This document shows positions 1 to 12,830 of a stretch of 64,000 bases of DNA, piece by piece. Numbering within the stretch: the stretch's first letter is position 1; each line of letters begins with the position of its first letter. The notes below the pieces were generated by a model, which searched no databases, was not told the DNA's origin, and was given only the letters and a program-made list of their open reading frames with translations. The stretch covers positions 35,649,359 through 35,713,358 of the forward strand of contig NW_023603184.1 of the NCBI RefSeq assembly GCF_014898055.3, written 5' to 3'. Position numbers and translations under genes: made by a program. The DNA is from Talpa occidentalis. Lineage: Eukaryota; Chordata; Mammalia; Eulipotyphla; Talpidae.

Positions 1-535
1 TGTTGCCCAGTTATCCAACATCAGCAACAAGCAGCCACTCCACAAAGGAGTGAGCCCTCCCAAAGTAAAAAGGACTATATCAGTGCAGTCTCTGCACAGT
101 CTCCGGGCAGCACTCCCATTGAACTGTGACTATGCAGATGCTTCTTTTCACCAACTCTCTCCCTCCACAGGGAAGCAGCCTCCTGCCTGCCTGTGACCTG
201 CACCATGCTGGGGCTTCTCTTCAATGACCTCTCTCAACAGAGGCCACTCTCCTCAAGGCTGCCCACCTGTGACCATGCAGGCCTCTCTCAGCAAACCTGT
301 CCCTTTCGGGGCAGCTTATCCTGCCCGCTTGTGTCTATGCAAGTGTTTCTTACTCTTCCGTCCCTTTCCCTAATAAACTTGCCCTTTAAATATGACTAAT
401 GTCTCTGTCTTGTGGAAGGACTTGCCTGGGAAACTCACCACGTGTCGCTGAAACGGGAGCTCTGGTGACACCTTTCCCAGAGTGAACCCAAGGACCCCGC
501 ACTCCAAACCCACGGACTCCAAAAAAGACATCACT
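1..535 (+). repeat. LTR family X, truncated by window edge
   Basis: This matches 29700-30838 (+), and its body matches 34571-35235 (-). It has the poly(A) signal ataaac near 375, followed by an R/U5-like stretch (atgtctctgtctt, gagctctggtgacacc). Open frames in it are not genes. Confidence 0.75.
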
Positions 536-861
536 GTGGACAAGTCAGACTCACCCAACTTCTTCAGTTTTTTCATCTGAAGCTTCACACCCTTTGTCCT
601 CCACAAACTACTCAGTACACCTTCAGACACCAATGAAGTAGTAATTCCTTAAAGCAGAGGGAAGGCAAGTCAGGGGCACGGTCAACAGGGTTTACTTACC
701 AGGCCAGGACCTGTAGCGCAGTGAAAGGAAATGCAGAGAAATGGAGTAAAAATGGAAGTAAAATTCTGGGAGGTAGAGAAGAGGAACTATGATGGACTAA
801 TAGGAAAATGACCAAGCTTTCTGAGCCCAGTTTTTATGGGCTAAAGGCTATATTCTTAATC
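536..861. repeat. Sequence shared with 36095-36298
   Basis: The start (agtcagactcacc...ctctgaag) is repeated diverged at 36095-36298. In both places it lies between LTR X-type sequence and an LTR590 copy, suggesting a retroelement-derived segment. I see no gene. Confidence 0.45.
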
Positions 862-1437
862 TGTTACAGAGCAGGGAGGGGTCACCCCAGACCCCGCAAA
901 CCTGCCTGCCCTAAATGGGTTCTGCCATCCGCCGCATCAACACAAAACATATAAGACTTTAATGGGAAGGAACTTTAATACAATTAGGAAACAATACAGA
1001 AAAGACAAAGAATCTAGTTTCTAAATCAAGCACCCAAAGTTACCCGTCCCCTTGTGGGTGAAAGTCCACCCAAGCAGGATTGGCCCAGAGCAAGGTCCCA
1101 AAGCCTGCCACAGGTCTAAAGTATCTTCCAGTGGGGACTCACGGAAAAGGGTCAGAAACCACCAGATAAGTCTGGAGGGAAAAGAGCAAAATCAAATCAA
1201 GACAAAACCCGCCATTGTCACGTACCCATGGGTCTCACCCACATCTGTGTCACCCAGTCCACGACCAAAAGACAAGCACAGTTTCCTCACGGGTCTCTCA
1301 GCTCCATGCGCCTCCTCCAGGTCTCCTTCGGGCTCCATCCTGCTTCCTTCCTTTTCAGTCTCCTCTGAAGCTTCTTCTCTCCCTGCTCAGCTATACTCTC
1401 CTTTTGGGTGGAACCTCCCCTTGCCTGGAGCTACCTG
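862..1437 (-). repeat. Solo LTR590 (minus strand)
   Basis: A member of the roughly 590-bp LTR family best seen at 33429-34018. It begins tgttacagagcaggg and contains the reverse complement of the ATTAAA poly(A) signal. The far end is degraded. Confidence 0.8.
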
Positions 1438-1998
1438 TCTCAGTTTAGCTCTGGGGATATTCTAATGGTTCTTCAGGTAATCCCTCTTGGAGCAATAGAG
1501 GTAGCTAAATTCTGTAATTTCATACACACATAGATTAAATACATTATTTCCATGTATCTGCCTGATGTTGTTTCCAGATGAGATTAAAATTTGAATCTGT
1601 ATACTCAGTAATATAGACCCATATGCTAATTCAACTACTGTAGTTTTTAATGTAGTGTTTACACATGTTGATTTATAATGCTGCATACTTGACACATAGC
1701 ATAATGTAATGCTACTTCAATAAAAAATAAAATAAAAATTTACCCAGTAGTGTTAAATCTGTCTCCGTTAGCAAATTTTAACCTCACTCATTCTTAGTAT
1801 GCCTTAAGGTTTTCTCAAATGGGAAAATGTCAAAAACTGTTGGAACAAATGGGGAGGTATTTTATTAGAGTCCTCTCAAAGCAGAAGATGTAATGATTGG
1901 AGGGGAATCAGAGAATCTTAAGGAGGGATTACTTCCACGCCCCCAGTAACTCAGAACATGGTCTGCTGGAATGTGGAGACTGATGATTTCCTCAGCTC
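1438..1998. other. Non-genic sequence left of duplication unit A
   Basis: AT-rich sequence without long ORFs, recognisable repeats or splice-flanked exons. It has no counterpart left of unit B. Confidence 0.6.
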
Positions 1999-3757
1999 TG
2001 TTGAAAAATTGTGTGAATTGTGAATTCAGGTTTCCTACTCACCCAGGTTTCCAGGAATCACTTGACAGGAGCTGATATCTCTCAGCTAAATCTAATATCT
2101 CACACGAGAGTCCCATGATATTAACCAAGGACATGTAGTAGTTCAGGGACTCACAGGGAGAGGAGGAATACTTGTCACACTCTCTCAGCTACCCATTCCC
2201 TCCAGTTCAGTCACATAAAGTACATAAAAAATACATCTATTAATATCTCTCCTTCAACAGCTATCTGGGTAGAGGGGAAATTTCCCTCACCACCGTGAGT
2301 TGTTCTGAGACTAGATGCATAAATGAACATCAGACAAGTTAGTATGAGAAAAACACCAAATTGAATAGCACATATAGAGAGAATTACACAGCAGTAATTC
2401 TAAAGTAAATGGAACACAGCAAGGGCTTATATCCTATAATAAGGGACTTGAGTCACCAGGGAGAGAGGAGAGGGTTTCACATCATGAGGAAATTACTTTA
2501 TATGACAGAACATTGCCTTTTAATTGTCTGCCCTTCCTTAAGATAGGTTTCTCCTATTAAAAAAAAAATTCTGCAGATATCCCTATACCTAGGAAACCTT
2601 AAATCTTCGAGTAATGGTAACAGTTTCTCATAAAACTGTTTCTCACAGGAACTTGACAGACCTTCATTCCATATACCAAGGTGACAGGTATTGAAATGCC
2701 TACCCTGGATATCTAGGAAATCCCATCTAACTTTTGGGGGGAGGGGGGCAACATATTTACTGCACCATGCTCTCTGTTTTCAGTATGAACGTGGGGGTGG
2801 AATCCATTCAGAACAGCATCCACTGGCTTAGAGTTTTCTCCTTCCCATTCTTGCCTCTGGCCTACACCCCAATTCTTAGATACATAAATAAATACAAATA
2901 AATCTTAAAAAATAGAAAATTATATATTCTATTTCAAAGAAAAGCAAAAGGAGTAATATTTAAAGTAGATTAATATACATTCTTAATATCCATGATTTCA
3001 ACCCAGAGAGAAAATTAATAGATACTAATCTGGATCAGTGCTCATGTTCTAGGAAATGAGAAATCGCAGAATTTTATCATTTAATTCCTGCAACATTTCT
3101 ATCAGTTCAGCCTCAGTATTGCTATTTCTAATGAGAAACTGAATCCAATTAAAGCTAGTTTAAAAAGGACTAGTAAGAAGCATTATCACCCTGATAATGA
3201 AATTCTGTCTGATTTCAAAGTTTAGGTTTTTAACTGTCCAGAGTGTTCACTCTCTACATCATTTCACCTGCAAGAGCACCCTGGTCATGACATTGCTCAC
3301 CCTGGCCCTAGCCATTCCAATGACTGCCCATGTTCGTTGATAGGTAACTAGACTGAGCATGCACCTCTACTTCCTGGTACCCGAGGTTTCCCATGGTGTG
3401 CCCAGCTTCTTCAGCAGATCAGCATCTTCTGGCATCTCCCTCTCCACCCAACATCCTAGAGAAAATGGCTCCTACGTTTTCTTTAGGGACATACTCAAGA
3501 GAAGGCGCTTGTACTGGGGAAATACAGAGTCAGTTCCAATACTGCCTCTTCCACTCATTAGCCATGGGAGGCTGAGCACTATCTCCTACTGAGTCCCAGT
3601 GCAAGTTAGGGTTAAGCATGCAGCTTCAGGCATGGTGCAAGCAGGGACTTGGGAGACTTAAGGGAGGCCCCCTGAGACAAGGGCAGAGTAATTCAGGAGG
3701 GCCAGTGATGTCAGTAAGCAGTAAATTTTAGGAGACCTTGGACAGGGAGGTAAACTA
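1999..3757. other. Unit A 3'-flank, non-genic
   Basis: Paired with 40514-42543. It contains a SINE tail remnant at about 2850-2930. No coding exon is apparent; the short ORFs differ between the two copies. Confidence 0.7.
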
Positions 3758-4070
3758 CTCTGGGGAGCCATGCTACTCATGTCGTCTGACAAAAGTCCAG
3801 GCATGGGGCATATTTCTGAAAAATCAGGAATCTCATTAGCTGACTCCAAGATTCTCCTCATTTGTTTATGGCTAGTTTCTACCACTGCTAAAATACGCAT
3901 TTAAAAGTAAAACTGCAAATACTGATCAATCACTGAATAACCAGTTTGATGACAAATGGCACTGCATGATGGAAATATCACATGTTTTTATAAAATTAGT
4001 AGTTATCTGCCAAAAGGCAACAATTCAACATTCGGCCTTACAGTGACAAAAAAAAAAAAAAGCTTCTGGG

Positions 4071-4352
4071 GTGCCTCCCCGGTGGCGCAGTGGTTGAGCG
4101 CTGGGTTGCAAAGCTGCCCGCAGCCTCTGCAGCGCTGGTTCAATCCCCGGCTGCTCCCTGGCCCCGGAGGAGGGTCCCACATGGCGCGCAGACCTCTCCT
4201 GCCGCCCACTGCTTCCCTCAACAGTGTACTTCGGTCCTTCTGCCTGCTCTGCTCCCCACTCTGTCTCTGGTGAATTCTCTCACGCTCCCACACCTCTAAC
4301 TGTACCCAGTGCTTGTATAAAAAAATAAATAAATAAATCTTTAAAAAAAAAA
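4071..4352 (+). repeat. tRNA-derived SINE, CpG-rich young subfamily
   Basis: It has a full A box (gtggcgcagtggttgagcg), a B box (ggttcaatccc) and an AATAAATAAATCTTTAA tail, flanked by short repeats of (a/g)cttctggg. It is nested in the 3758-6545 LTR. Confidence 0.9.
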
Positions 4353-4645
4353 CAACTTCTGGGAACAAAAGGCTGTAAAGATCCCTTGGCCAAGTCTTTG
4401 ATATGGAGATGTGGTCTTTTGAGGCAAGGGCTAATTGAAGAAGGAAATTCTTTTACCTTAAAGTTAAAGATAGCAGTTGGGTGGCAGAGGTGAGCCATGC
4501 TCCAAGTGTAAGAAAATTCCTAATAAGCCAGGAGGCGCCATAGCTGACTCTGCTAAATTCTACCTGTTTGTTTAAGGCTGATTCCCCTGGAGGTGACAAT
4601 TGGTATGGTAGCTGTTAGAGTGTGCATTCAAGAATAAGTCAACAG

Positions 4646-4970
4646 GGCCTCCCCGGTGGCGCAGCGGTTGAGCACTGGGTTGCGAACCTGCCCGCGGCCT
4701 CTGCAGCGCTGGTTCGATCCCCGGCTGCTCCCCGGCCACCAGAGGAGGGTCCCCCATGGCGCGCAGACCTCTCCTGCCGCCCGCTGCTCCCCTCAGCAGT
4801 GTACTTCGGTCCTTCTACCTGACTCTGCTCCCTGTTCTGGCTCTGGTGAATTCTCTCACCCTCCCGCGCTTCTGACTGTACCCAGTGCATGTATAAACAA
4901 ACAAATAAAAAAATAATTAAAACATGCCTCTATAAAATAAAATAAAATAAATTTAAAAAAAAAAAAAAAA
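4646..4970 (+). repeat. tRNA-derived SINE, young subfamily
   Basis: A perfect 16-bp target duplication AAGAATAAGTCAACAG lies at 4630-4645 and 4971-4986. The head is gcctccccggtggcgcagcg. Confidence 0.95.
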
Positions 4971-5021
4971 AAGAATAAGTCAACAGCCATTTTGTGACTG
5001 GTTGAGCTAATAACCAGGACA

Positions 5022-5101
5022 GCACTTGGAAATGGTTAATGCACTTGGAAATGGTTAATGCACTTGGAAATAATAAATAATGCACTTGGAAATGGTTAAT
5101 G
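5022..5101. repeat. Short tandem repeat of gcacttggaaatggttaat
   Basis: Four roughly 20-bp units; the third is altered to ataataaataat. Confidence 0.9.
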
Positions 5102-5268
5102 TTACAACTACTGATATGTCACATATCGACCATTTTTGAGAATCAAAGGCTATAACCTTCTCCACCCCTGCCCCGATGAAATATTTGTAGTTCCTTAAAA
5201 CAACAACCAACAATCTTATGGATAAGGAAATTGTCCCTTGATCTTAAAGTTAAATATGGAAAGTAGGC

Positions 5269-5794
5269 TGTGTTGTGCCCAAGATCAGCAGACTCGGCGA
5301 GCATAGCCTCCAAGAAGCCAAAGACAGCCGATGCAAATACAAAAGGGAGTTTATTACAGACTCGAGTCCGGACTCATGGCACCTACCAACGCAGTGGCAG
5401 ATATCGAGAGCCCTGAACAAAGGGAACAGGGATCTTATATAGGGTTACAAATAGATTCCTAAAAATTAAATCATGTTGGCAATTATTCATTGGTTATACA
5501 GGTGCATCATTCATTGGTTACACAGGTGCATTTCATAACAATGGTGGGTGCACAGTTATTTTATGGCTAGTTTGACCCCATTAGTGGCCCAAATTGTTCA
5601 GCTCTATTTTATGGCTAGTTAGACCCATTACTCGGCTCTGCTGTGGCTGGCATGATACAACCAGAGTGGGGTGTGGGGTCAAAAATTCTCTGGAATGTAG
5701 TCTTTCCTGGGACAGCAAAACCTAAAATTCTAAGACAGCAGTTACACACAAAATGACAAAGCAGTGGCTAAGAATACCTATGCTTGGTTCCACA
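5269..5794 (-). mobile_element. Solo LTR, ERV1-like
   Basis: On the minus strand it reads TGTGGAACC ... TATATAAGATCCC (TATA) ... TAATAAACTCCC (poly(A) signal) ... GGGCACAACACA. It interrupts the outer LTR between aaagtaggc and ggctgacta, which are contiguous in the paralogous element near 58255; the target duplication is about 4 bp (AGGC). Confidence 0.85.
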
Positions 5795-6807
5795 GGCTGA
5801 CTAGATAAAGTAGAGGAGTAATAGGTAGAAAACTCTTTGTTTAAATTAGGACAATTCCTCCCTCAATTGAGAGCTGGGGCCTAGGAAAGAGTCAATGCGG
5901 CTTGCCTGGCATTAACGCCCTCCAGGCCCTTGGTTCCTTAATATCAAATCAATAAAAAAACAATATACTGTAGATGATGATTTCTATATAAAAGCCTTCT
6001 GTTTTTTACTTTAATCAATTAGTTATATGTTAGTCTAAACTTTATAAGTTAGTTAGAAAAAAATCCCTTTGTATCCCCTCCCCCAGGTAACTTCCTGCTC
6101 TTTGTTTCCCCTAGCCCTTAGTTAATCCTTCACTATGGCAGACATAGAAATGTCACATAAGCCTTTTGCTAGTAATAAAATGACTGTTTGTTTAAGGTAA
6201 ATGACTATTCTAAGAATACTTTTGTTTAGCCAATGTGCCTTCTTTAAATCAAAAAATAATAAATATCACGACCTCTGCAGGAGGGCAAATAGACCCTTGG
6301 CTGTTCCTGAGAAAGAGGTGATTGTTATCTTCCTGCCCTAATGAATATGCTTATGCACGCTCCAGGTTTGCTTGAAATGTATAAATAAAGGGCTGCTGAG
6401 ACCCTCAGCAGGACGATGCCTGCACCCTGATCAAGTGTCTGTGTCTCCTATTTCCCCGACCCTCCTCCCTCATGATTTTGCTGACACTGACTGTCCCATT
6501 CCTCAGGAACCCCTGACATCCAGACTGCTGCAGCTGGCTCCAACAAACTACTAAGATAGGAGCTAGGAAATTGGGCACATCTGTCCAGAGGAGCATAGCC
6601 ACTAGGAGGAAGAGCCAATCACAAAACAGGACGATGAGATTTAAGTGGGATGGAGGGGGGAGAGGTTTAATTATCCCTAAACAGGCCTTCCTTGCCCCTC
6701 CCAAGTACAGCATACTGGGAAGTTCTTGCTTTCTTCCTTCAAATAAACTTCTCCTTACATTCTTAAAGTTTGTTTCTGATTACTCATCAAAAATGTCCGC
6801 AAACTCA

Positions 6808-7124
6808 GGCCTCCCCAGTGGTGCAGCAGTTGAGCGCTGGGCTGCAAAGCTGCCCGAGGCCTCTGCAGCACCGGTTCGATCCCCGGTTTCTTCCCGGCCA
6901 CTGAAGGAGGGTCCCACATGGCGCGCAGACCTCTCCTGCCGCCCGCTGCTCCCCTCAGCAGTGTGCTTACATCCTTCTGCCTGCTCTGCTCCCCGCTCTG
7001 GCTCTGGTGAACTCTTTCACCCTCCTGAGCTTCTGACTGTACCCAGTGCATGTATAAACCAAACAAACAAACAAACAAACAAATAAAGCATGCCTCTATA
7101 AAAATAAATAAATAAATAAAAATA
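6808..7124 (+). repeat. tRNA-derived SINE, young subfamily
   Basis: Complete head to (aaac)n/(aaat)n tail. It is absent at the unit B position near 42820. Confidence 0.9.
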
Positions 7125-8112
7125 AGTTTATATATTCTTTCAGCTATCTGTTAGGAATTCTTTCTTCATAGAATATTTTTGAAGATTGACTGGGATAAAG
7201 AAACTGTGTGTAAAATTATACCTATGTGTGTACACACAACACACACACACACATAGATACACATTTGTATGTGTATGACTATCCCATTTCCAGCCCAAGC
7301 ACTTTGTTTTTCATCTTTCTGGAACAACTTATTACCCCTCTGTATATTGCTGTGTGCTCTGTGCAAGAACCTGCTCTAGTTTGCAATGCATATTTTTCTA
7401 AGAAGAGTGTGTGTTTTTGCTCCTCTTGGTAAATCTATTCCTCTTGTCGATTTTGAAACTGATTAGAAGAGCGCATGGGGTGATATGTATGGTGGGACAC
7501 TAAGTGTTTCATCACAGGCAAAAGTCTACCAAATACCCTTTTGAGAATAGCTGTTCCTAGACATGTTCCTAGACAGCTGTTGTGCAGATTTTGGAAACTG
7601 GTACCTTTGCAGTTAAGCGTTTCCAATAAAGGACTTAAAAAAGCCCTCAGTATATGTGTTTTCTCTATATTCCTCATATAAGTGAAATCATTCATTATTT
7701 CACATAGAAGATCATGGCAGCAGAATTGAGGCTACTAGAGAGGGAGGGAGAAAGGGGCAGCACAAGGGAGGAGGGCACATGGCCCCAGGACAAGGGTGTG
7801 GTGTTTGCATCTGGGGCTGGTGACATACCTCTGAGATGTGAACCTATTCCCCTAATGAGGTAGCAGGTTGTAAACCAGTGTTACCTCAATAAAGGAAAAA
7901 AAGAGCCTGAGTATGAAAAGTTACATAAAACAAGGTTGGAACTGGAGTCATCTTGACAGCAGTTTGGGGGCTTGAAAAATGAGACTTTAGTAGAATCAGT
8001 TATTCCAAATGTGCACATTGTGTTACACAGGACAGGGAGACAGTTTACCATTTTCAATAATCATGAGAGCAAATATCTACTATGTTGTTCAGAACACTGA
8101 CATGCTCTTTAC
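7125..8112. other. Unit A non-genic stretch
   Basis: Paired with 42890-43886. It has a CA-rich run near 7240 and no exon that I can recognise. Confidence 0.65.
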
Positions 8113-8390
8113 TGCTTCCCTGGTGGCCTAGGGATTAGTCTCAGGACTATCACTGCTATGGGGTAAGTTTGCCACCATCGGCCAGGGAGCTGACCTACAT
8201 GGCACAACAAACCTCTCCTGTCTCACCTGCTGCTCTGAAATACAGCAGTTTATTTCATAATCTACCTGTTCTGCTCCCAACTCTATCTCTGGTGAATCCT
8301 CTCACCCCCCTCATCTCTGGTTATACCCTACTTCTTCTATGCAAACATAAAACAAACAAACAAAGAAATAAACAAACAAATAAATAAAGT
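8113..8390 (+). repeat. tRNA-derived SINE, old copy
   Basis: Diverged head (gcttccctggtggcctaggg) and (aaac)n/(aaat)n tail. It is shared with 43887-44152, so it predates the duplication. Confidence 0.85.
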
Positions 8391-9805
8391 GAGCAGTTTA
8401 AATTTCCACTTTATACCATAAAAAGAAGCTCAGAATGTATACATCCTGTACACTGTGTAAAAGATGAAACAGATTTAACTCAAACAATACATATGTAGAA
8501 TTTTTACTCAGTGTGACACTCATATACAGATCACTCCTAGTAATGACAAAAAACCTTATCACCAAACTGCCTTCTCTCTCTTGTTTCACAGGAGTAGTAG
8601 GAAGGACCTATTTAAAAGGAACAAGTAAGATTCTAGGCTGGGAAAGCTTCTGGAAGAGATGAGATGAAAACATATATGTATTTCCTTATAGTCTCAGGAG
8701 ACAGAATTGAGGTTCTAGGGGCCCCTCCACTTAATACTCTTAGACAAGAGATGTATCAGCTTTCTTAACTCCTATCCCTTAAGATGAAATGTAGCCTGGT
8801 GTTTGTAGTAACCTGTAAATATTGGATCCCTAGGAAAGTCAATCTAGGCAATGCGGTCACATTCATTTGAGACCAAATTCTCACAGGCCCAAAGACTCTC
8901 TTGTACTTGCTTTATACTTAGTTTACATGTATGAACTAAACCAATAATATACAAATATAAAGAAAATTTTCTACTCTTGATATTGTAATGTAAGAGGCTC
9001 CAATGTTTTCTTCAAAAATTTCTTAGCCATTCTCTGCACTGTGCATTGCCATGAAAGTTATAAAACAGATTCTCTATTTCCAAACACACACACACTTACA
9101 TGAAGAGTTTCAATTTGATTGCATAGAATTTATGGCTCAATATGGAAATAGTTGATCTGCTTATAATACAGTATACTCATATTACAACAACATACACACA
9201 CAATCACACACACAGAGTGTAATATCATTTAGCCATGTAAGAAGAACTGAATTTTACCATTTGTGACAACAAGGCTACATGTAGAGGGGAATTTTTCAAA
9301 GTGAAATAGATCAGGTAAAGTAAGACAAATACTACGTGGTCTCACTCTTTAAAAAAAAGGAAATTTAGATACAAAGAACATATTGGTGGTTGTCAGAGGT
9401 AGGGCTTGGGCATGGATAAATGGGTGAAAGGCACCAAAAGGTATAAGCTTCCAGTTATATAAAATAAATTCACCAAGCATGTGATTTAATATACATCGCT
9501 ATGATTATTATTAATGACTTCTTGTGTATTTGAAGGTTACTAAGAGAGGAGATATGGGAAGATGATCGTTATAAGTTTGTAAATTTAAGCTGATGATGTA
9601 TTAGTGACTGCCTTTGTGAATGGTAATATGCCATTTAAAAAATGTTCCTCAGTGTGAGCCTACTGAGAAAAAATTTTCCACATCATCAAATGGTACATCA
9701 TTAATTATCAGTTTCTGTTGCAAATTCAGGGAGACAGAAGAGGAAGAGTTTCAGTGAAAAGTTTTCACAGTGTGCCAAAGCCAGATTACATGACAGGTAA
9801 CAGAA
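8391..9805 (+). repeat. Old L1-derived and unclassified sequence
   Basis: Around 9150-9560 the text matches the typical old L1 3' region (atatcatttagccatgtaag, acaaatactacgtggtctcac, taagcttccagttatataa). The remainder is unclassified. All is shared with 44153-45611. Confidence 0.6.
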
Positions 9806-10062
9806 TACGGAGGTTAATAAATGGCGCTGCTATGAAGCTACTGTTAGCCACTGCAGGACAGGATCCATCCCTGGCCAGGGAGCTGACCCACATGGTGCAG
9901 CAGACCTCTCCTGTCTCACCTACTACTCCCCTCAGCAGTATATTTCAGTAAATCCACCTGTTGTGCTCCCCACTCTGTCTCTGGTGAATCCTCTCATCCC
10001 CCGCACCTCTGGCCTACAGCCCAGGTCTTGTATGCATAAATAAATAAAATACACCTTTCAAA
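9806..10062 (+). repeat. tRNA-derived SINE, old copy with damaged head
   Basis: Recognisable from gcagcagacctctcctgtctcacc and the AAATAAATAAAA tail. It is shared with 45612-45866. Confidence 0.8.
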
Positions 10063-12540
10063 AAAGAAAATGATGCTTTTCCAGAACCTTCTTTCTTTGA
10101 GCAACATTGACAAAACCTTCATTTTTCTACTTTCCCCACTTCCTTTGAGTAAAGTTCAAGCCTTTCTACACTGCCATTCAAAAACTGAACTGAAAAATCT
10201 GACATTTCCTACACATTCTTTCCTGTCATTCATTTTGTCTGTCTTGTTCATGCTCTGAATACTTGTTTTAGCTGAAATATGGTGGAAGCTTCCATCACAG
10301 GACCCATGGTGCCAGGAACGCAGAGCTTGGCAATCTTCATACATCCAGTGATGTGAGACTTGTTGAGCACCTGACAAGTCGATTTCTAGTTAATTCACAA
10401 AAATTTCAGCATTGTTTGCACCCTCAAAAGAGTAAGCTCTTTTAGCTCAGAAACTTTTCTACTCCCTTCTATCTGTGAGTCAGGAATTGAAAATCACTTA
10501 AGCATAACCACTGAGCACATTCACAGTTTTAGTTTCTCACTATGAATAAAGTTTGCTCTGAAAACAAATTAACTAGGGATGTCTTTCGAGTCTAATGGTA
10601 TCCTCTAAATTTTGCATGAATTGTATTCTGGGAGCTGGCATTTTATTTTTCTCTTTTGGTGTCACATTATATTCTTCTGGAGTATCCCTTCTCAAGCACT
10701 CTTCACCAGTAATGGTATGTTTTATGAAGGAATCTTTTCTATGTTGCTTTTACTTATTTCAGATCAATGATCAAAGGTATATATAAGGAGTGACATAGGC
10801 ACTCCTCATATGCCATGTATAGCTATGCATTCACAGAGCTAGACATGTTGTTTTAATTACACTGAACATACCAATGATAACCATGGTTCTATGCTATTGA
10901 CACAGTCAACGTAATTGCTGTAGCACATAATGCAATTCTGGTATATTAACATTTATGTAAATGCCTGTGAGAAATTTTAGCCAACAGTGTTTCATATCTT
11001 TTTTCCTGTGGTTTACTCAGAACTTACTCAATGCCTGTGGCTGTGGTGATTAATATTATGTCTATGTGCTGGGCAACATTATCTAGATATTTGACCAAAC
11101 ACTGTTCTCAGTGTTCTCATTTTCTAGATGAGAGGAACATTATCCCAGTAGACTAAATGAAGAAGATTACTCCCCTTATTGGTCATGAGCTGAACTCAGT
11201 GAACTGAAGGCCTTCAAGAAAAAAAGACAGCGAACCCTCAAAAAAACAGTGTAATCTGCCTATAGTTAGCCTAGACTTTTCTAAAGTTCTAGCTATGCCA
11301 TTTTATCTTATGAAGGATTAACTTAGTAACACAGGATTGTAAAGTCAAAAAGCAAAAATTATGTTCATAGCTTGTTTTGCAGAGAGCCTATACAGAGAAT
11401 TTAGGGTAGCTTTGCAGGAAGATATGAGTGATTATAAAGAACTGTATGACAGGCAGACACAAAAGAAGGTATAGATGTTAGTGACCTACCTACCCTGATG
11501 GATTCATTACACTGTCAATATTGGGCCCTGGTCTTCTCCTTCACCGATTCTCTTGTACTTGCCACCACCCCACCCTCTAGTGACTCAGCCTTCCAGTGTG
11601 CTCACTGCCTTCCTGACTCTGAGTGAAACTACACTGTTCACACTATTCTTCTTCATACAGGCCAAGTATTTATCATACTACTCCTGCTATTGCTGTGTTG
11701 TATTAGGTTTTATTGTTTTCCATGATGTGGTAAGGTATTGTTGATTCTGGGAATACTCAAAACATATTCTATATTTATAAATTATATGACTATTTTGCTT
11801 TACCCATTTGGCTTACTAAAGGTTTCATAGCATCTCTCTACTTTCAGATGCCAGGAAAATATGTATAGTTTTAGTGATGGAGAAACACTAAGGGGAAAGC
11901 AATCATCCTATTTCCCACCATAGGGAGACAAATAAGAGTTCAGCTAATACAAAATGCCTAGTATAGTAGTGGGGAATATGGAGGGGCTGCTGGGGTTAAA
12001 AACTGACCTGTCTGTACATCATGAAAGAAAAGCAGTCAGGATGAAGTGCTGTATGGAACTGCCCTCAAGCTAAATAGCATGTCGTTGAAATTCCATATTT
12101 AGTGAGTGCATATTTTGTTTTCCAATGAAGATCTCAAATTCTTGTATGAAAAACCTTTTTGCTTTTATAACTGTTTGGTTCAGGCAGTAACTTTAGGCAA
12201 TGATGCCGCCACATTGTTCATGGATGATCCTGTAGGGATCATGTAAATACTTTATCTGCTCATGAAGGTCCCAGAACAGTCCTGGCCCAGAAATAGAAGA
12301 TGGTGTGACCATTGCTGGGGGTTTCTGAAGTGATGGGGAGAGGACAGTCCTACAGTTGATTTGTAGACAGCAAATCCACAATTGGCACACTTCAGGTTTT
12401 CTGACCCCGGCACTCACAGGGTTTTCTGACCTTTTCTTGAGAAGAGAGTGTAATTGGAAGCAAATTAAAAGTCTCATATTCTTTTCAGCAGAAGATTGTC
12501 TGAGGACAGGAGATTCTGTTAAAAAGTAGAAGTCTTCCGG
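10063..12540. other. Unit A non-genic stretch
   Basis: Paired with 45867-48228. ORFs of 60-77 codons here are not conserved in frame between the two units, and I see no gene. Confidence 0.65.
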
Positions 12541-12830
12541 GCCTCCCCAGTGGCGCAGTGGGTTGAGCGACGCCTGGTGAAGCTGTCCACAGACTTGGCA
12601 GTGTGGGTTCGATCCAGGCCGGCCAGCAATGATCCCACATGGCACAGCAGACCTCCCCTGTGTGGCCCGCTCCTCCTCTCAGCAGTTTATTTCAGTCAGT
12701 CTGCCTGTTCTGTTCCCACTCTGCCTCTGGTGAATCCTCTCACCCTCCTATACTTCTGGCCTGTACCCCAGCTCTTGTATAAAAATAAAGAAAAAATAAA
12801 GAAAAACAAAAGACAAAACAAAAAAGTAGA
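12541..12830 (+). repeat. tRNA-derived SINE
   Basis: Full-length. Unit B retains only the 3' part at 48229-48402. Confidence 0.85.

Larger units (their letters stand above)
3758..6545 (+). mobile_element. LTR-like element (1.5 kb type) with nested insertions
   Basis: The element is flanked by a 5-bp duplication AACTA (3753-3757 and 6546-6550) and is absent at the paralogous site near 42543. Its body is the reverse complement of 57492-58986. Its ends are CTCTGGGG and CAACA. A promoter-like gtataaataaag at about 6379 fits a solo LTR read on +. Two SINEs (4071, 4646) and another LTR (5269) are nested inside. Confidence 0.8.

Noticed and set aside
3658..3900. 80-codon minus-strand ORF
   Set aside because: It straddles the junction of unit A flank and the inserted LTR-like element.
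4081..4150. tRNA-like A and B boxes that could suggest tRNA genes
   Set aside because: Present in every SINE copy with SINE body and tail; no tRNA cloverleaf gene seen.
4003..4368. Recurrent 60-130 codon ORFs with similar proteins ([16 protein letters not shown]..., [17 protein letters not shown]...) at many sites
   Set aside because: All are the two strands of the same tRNA-derived SINE; no independent coding evidence.
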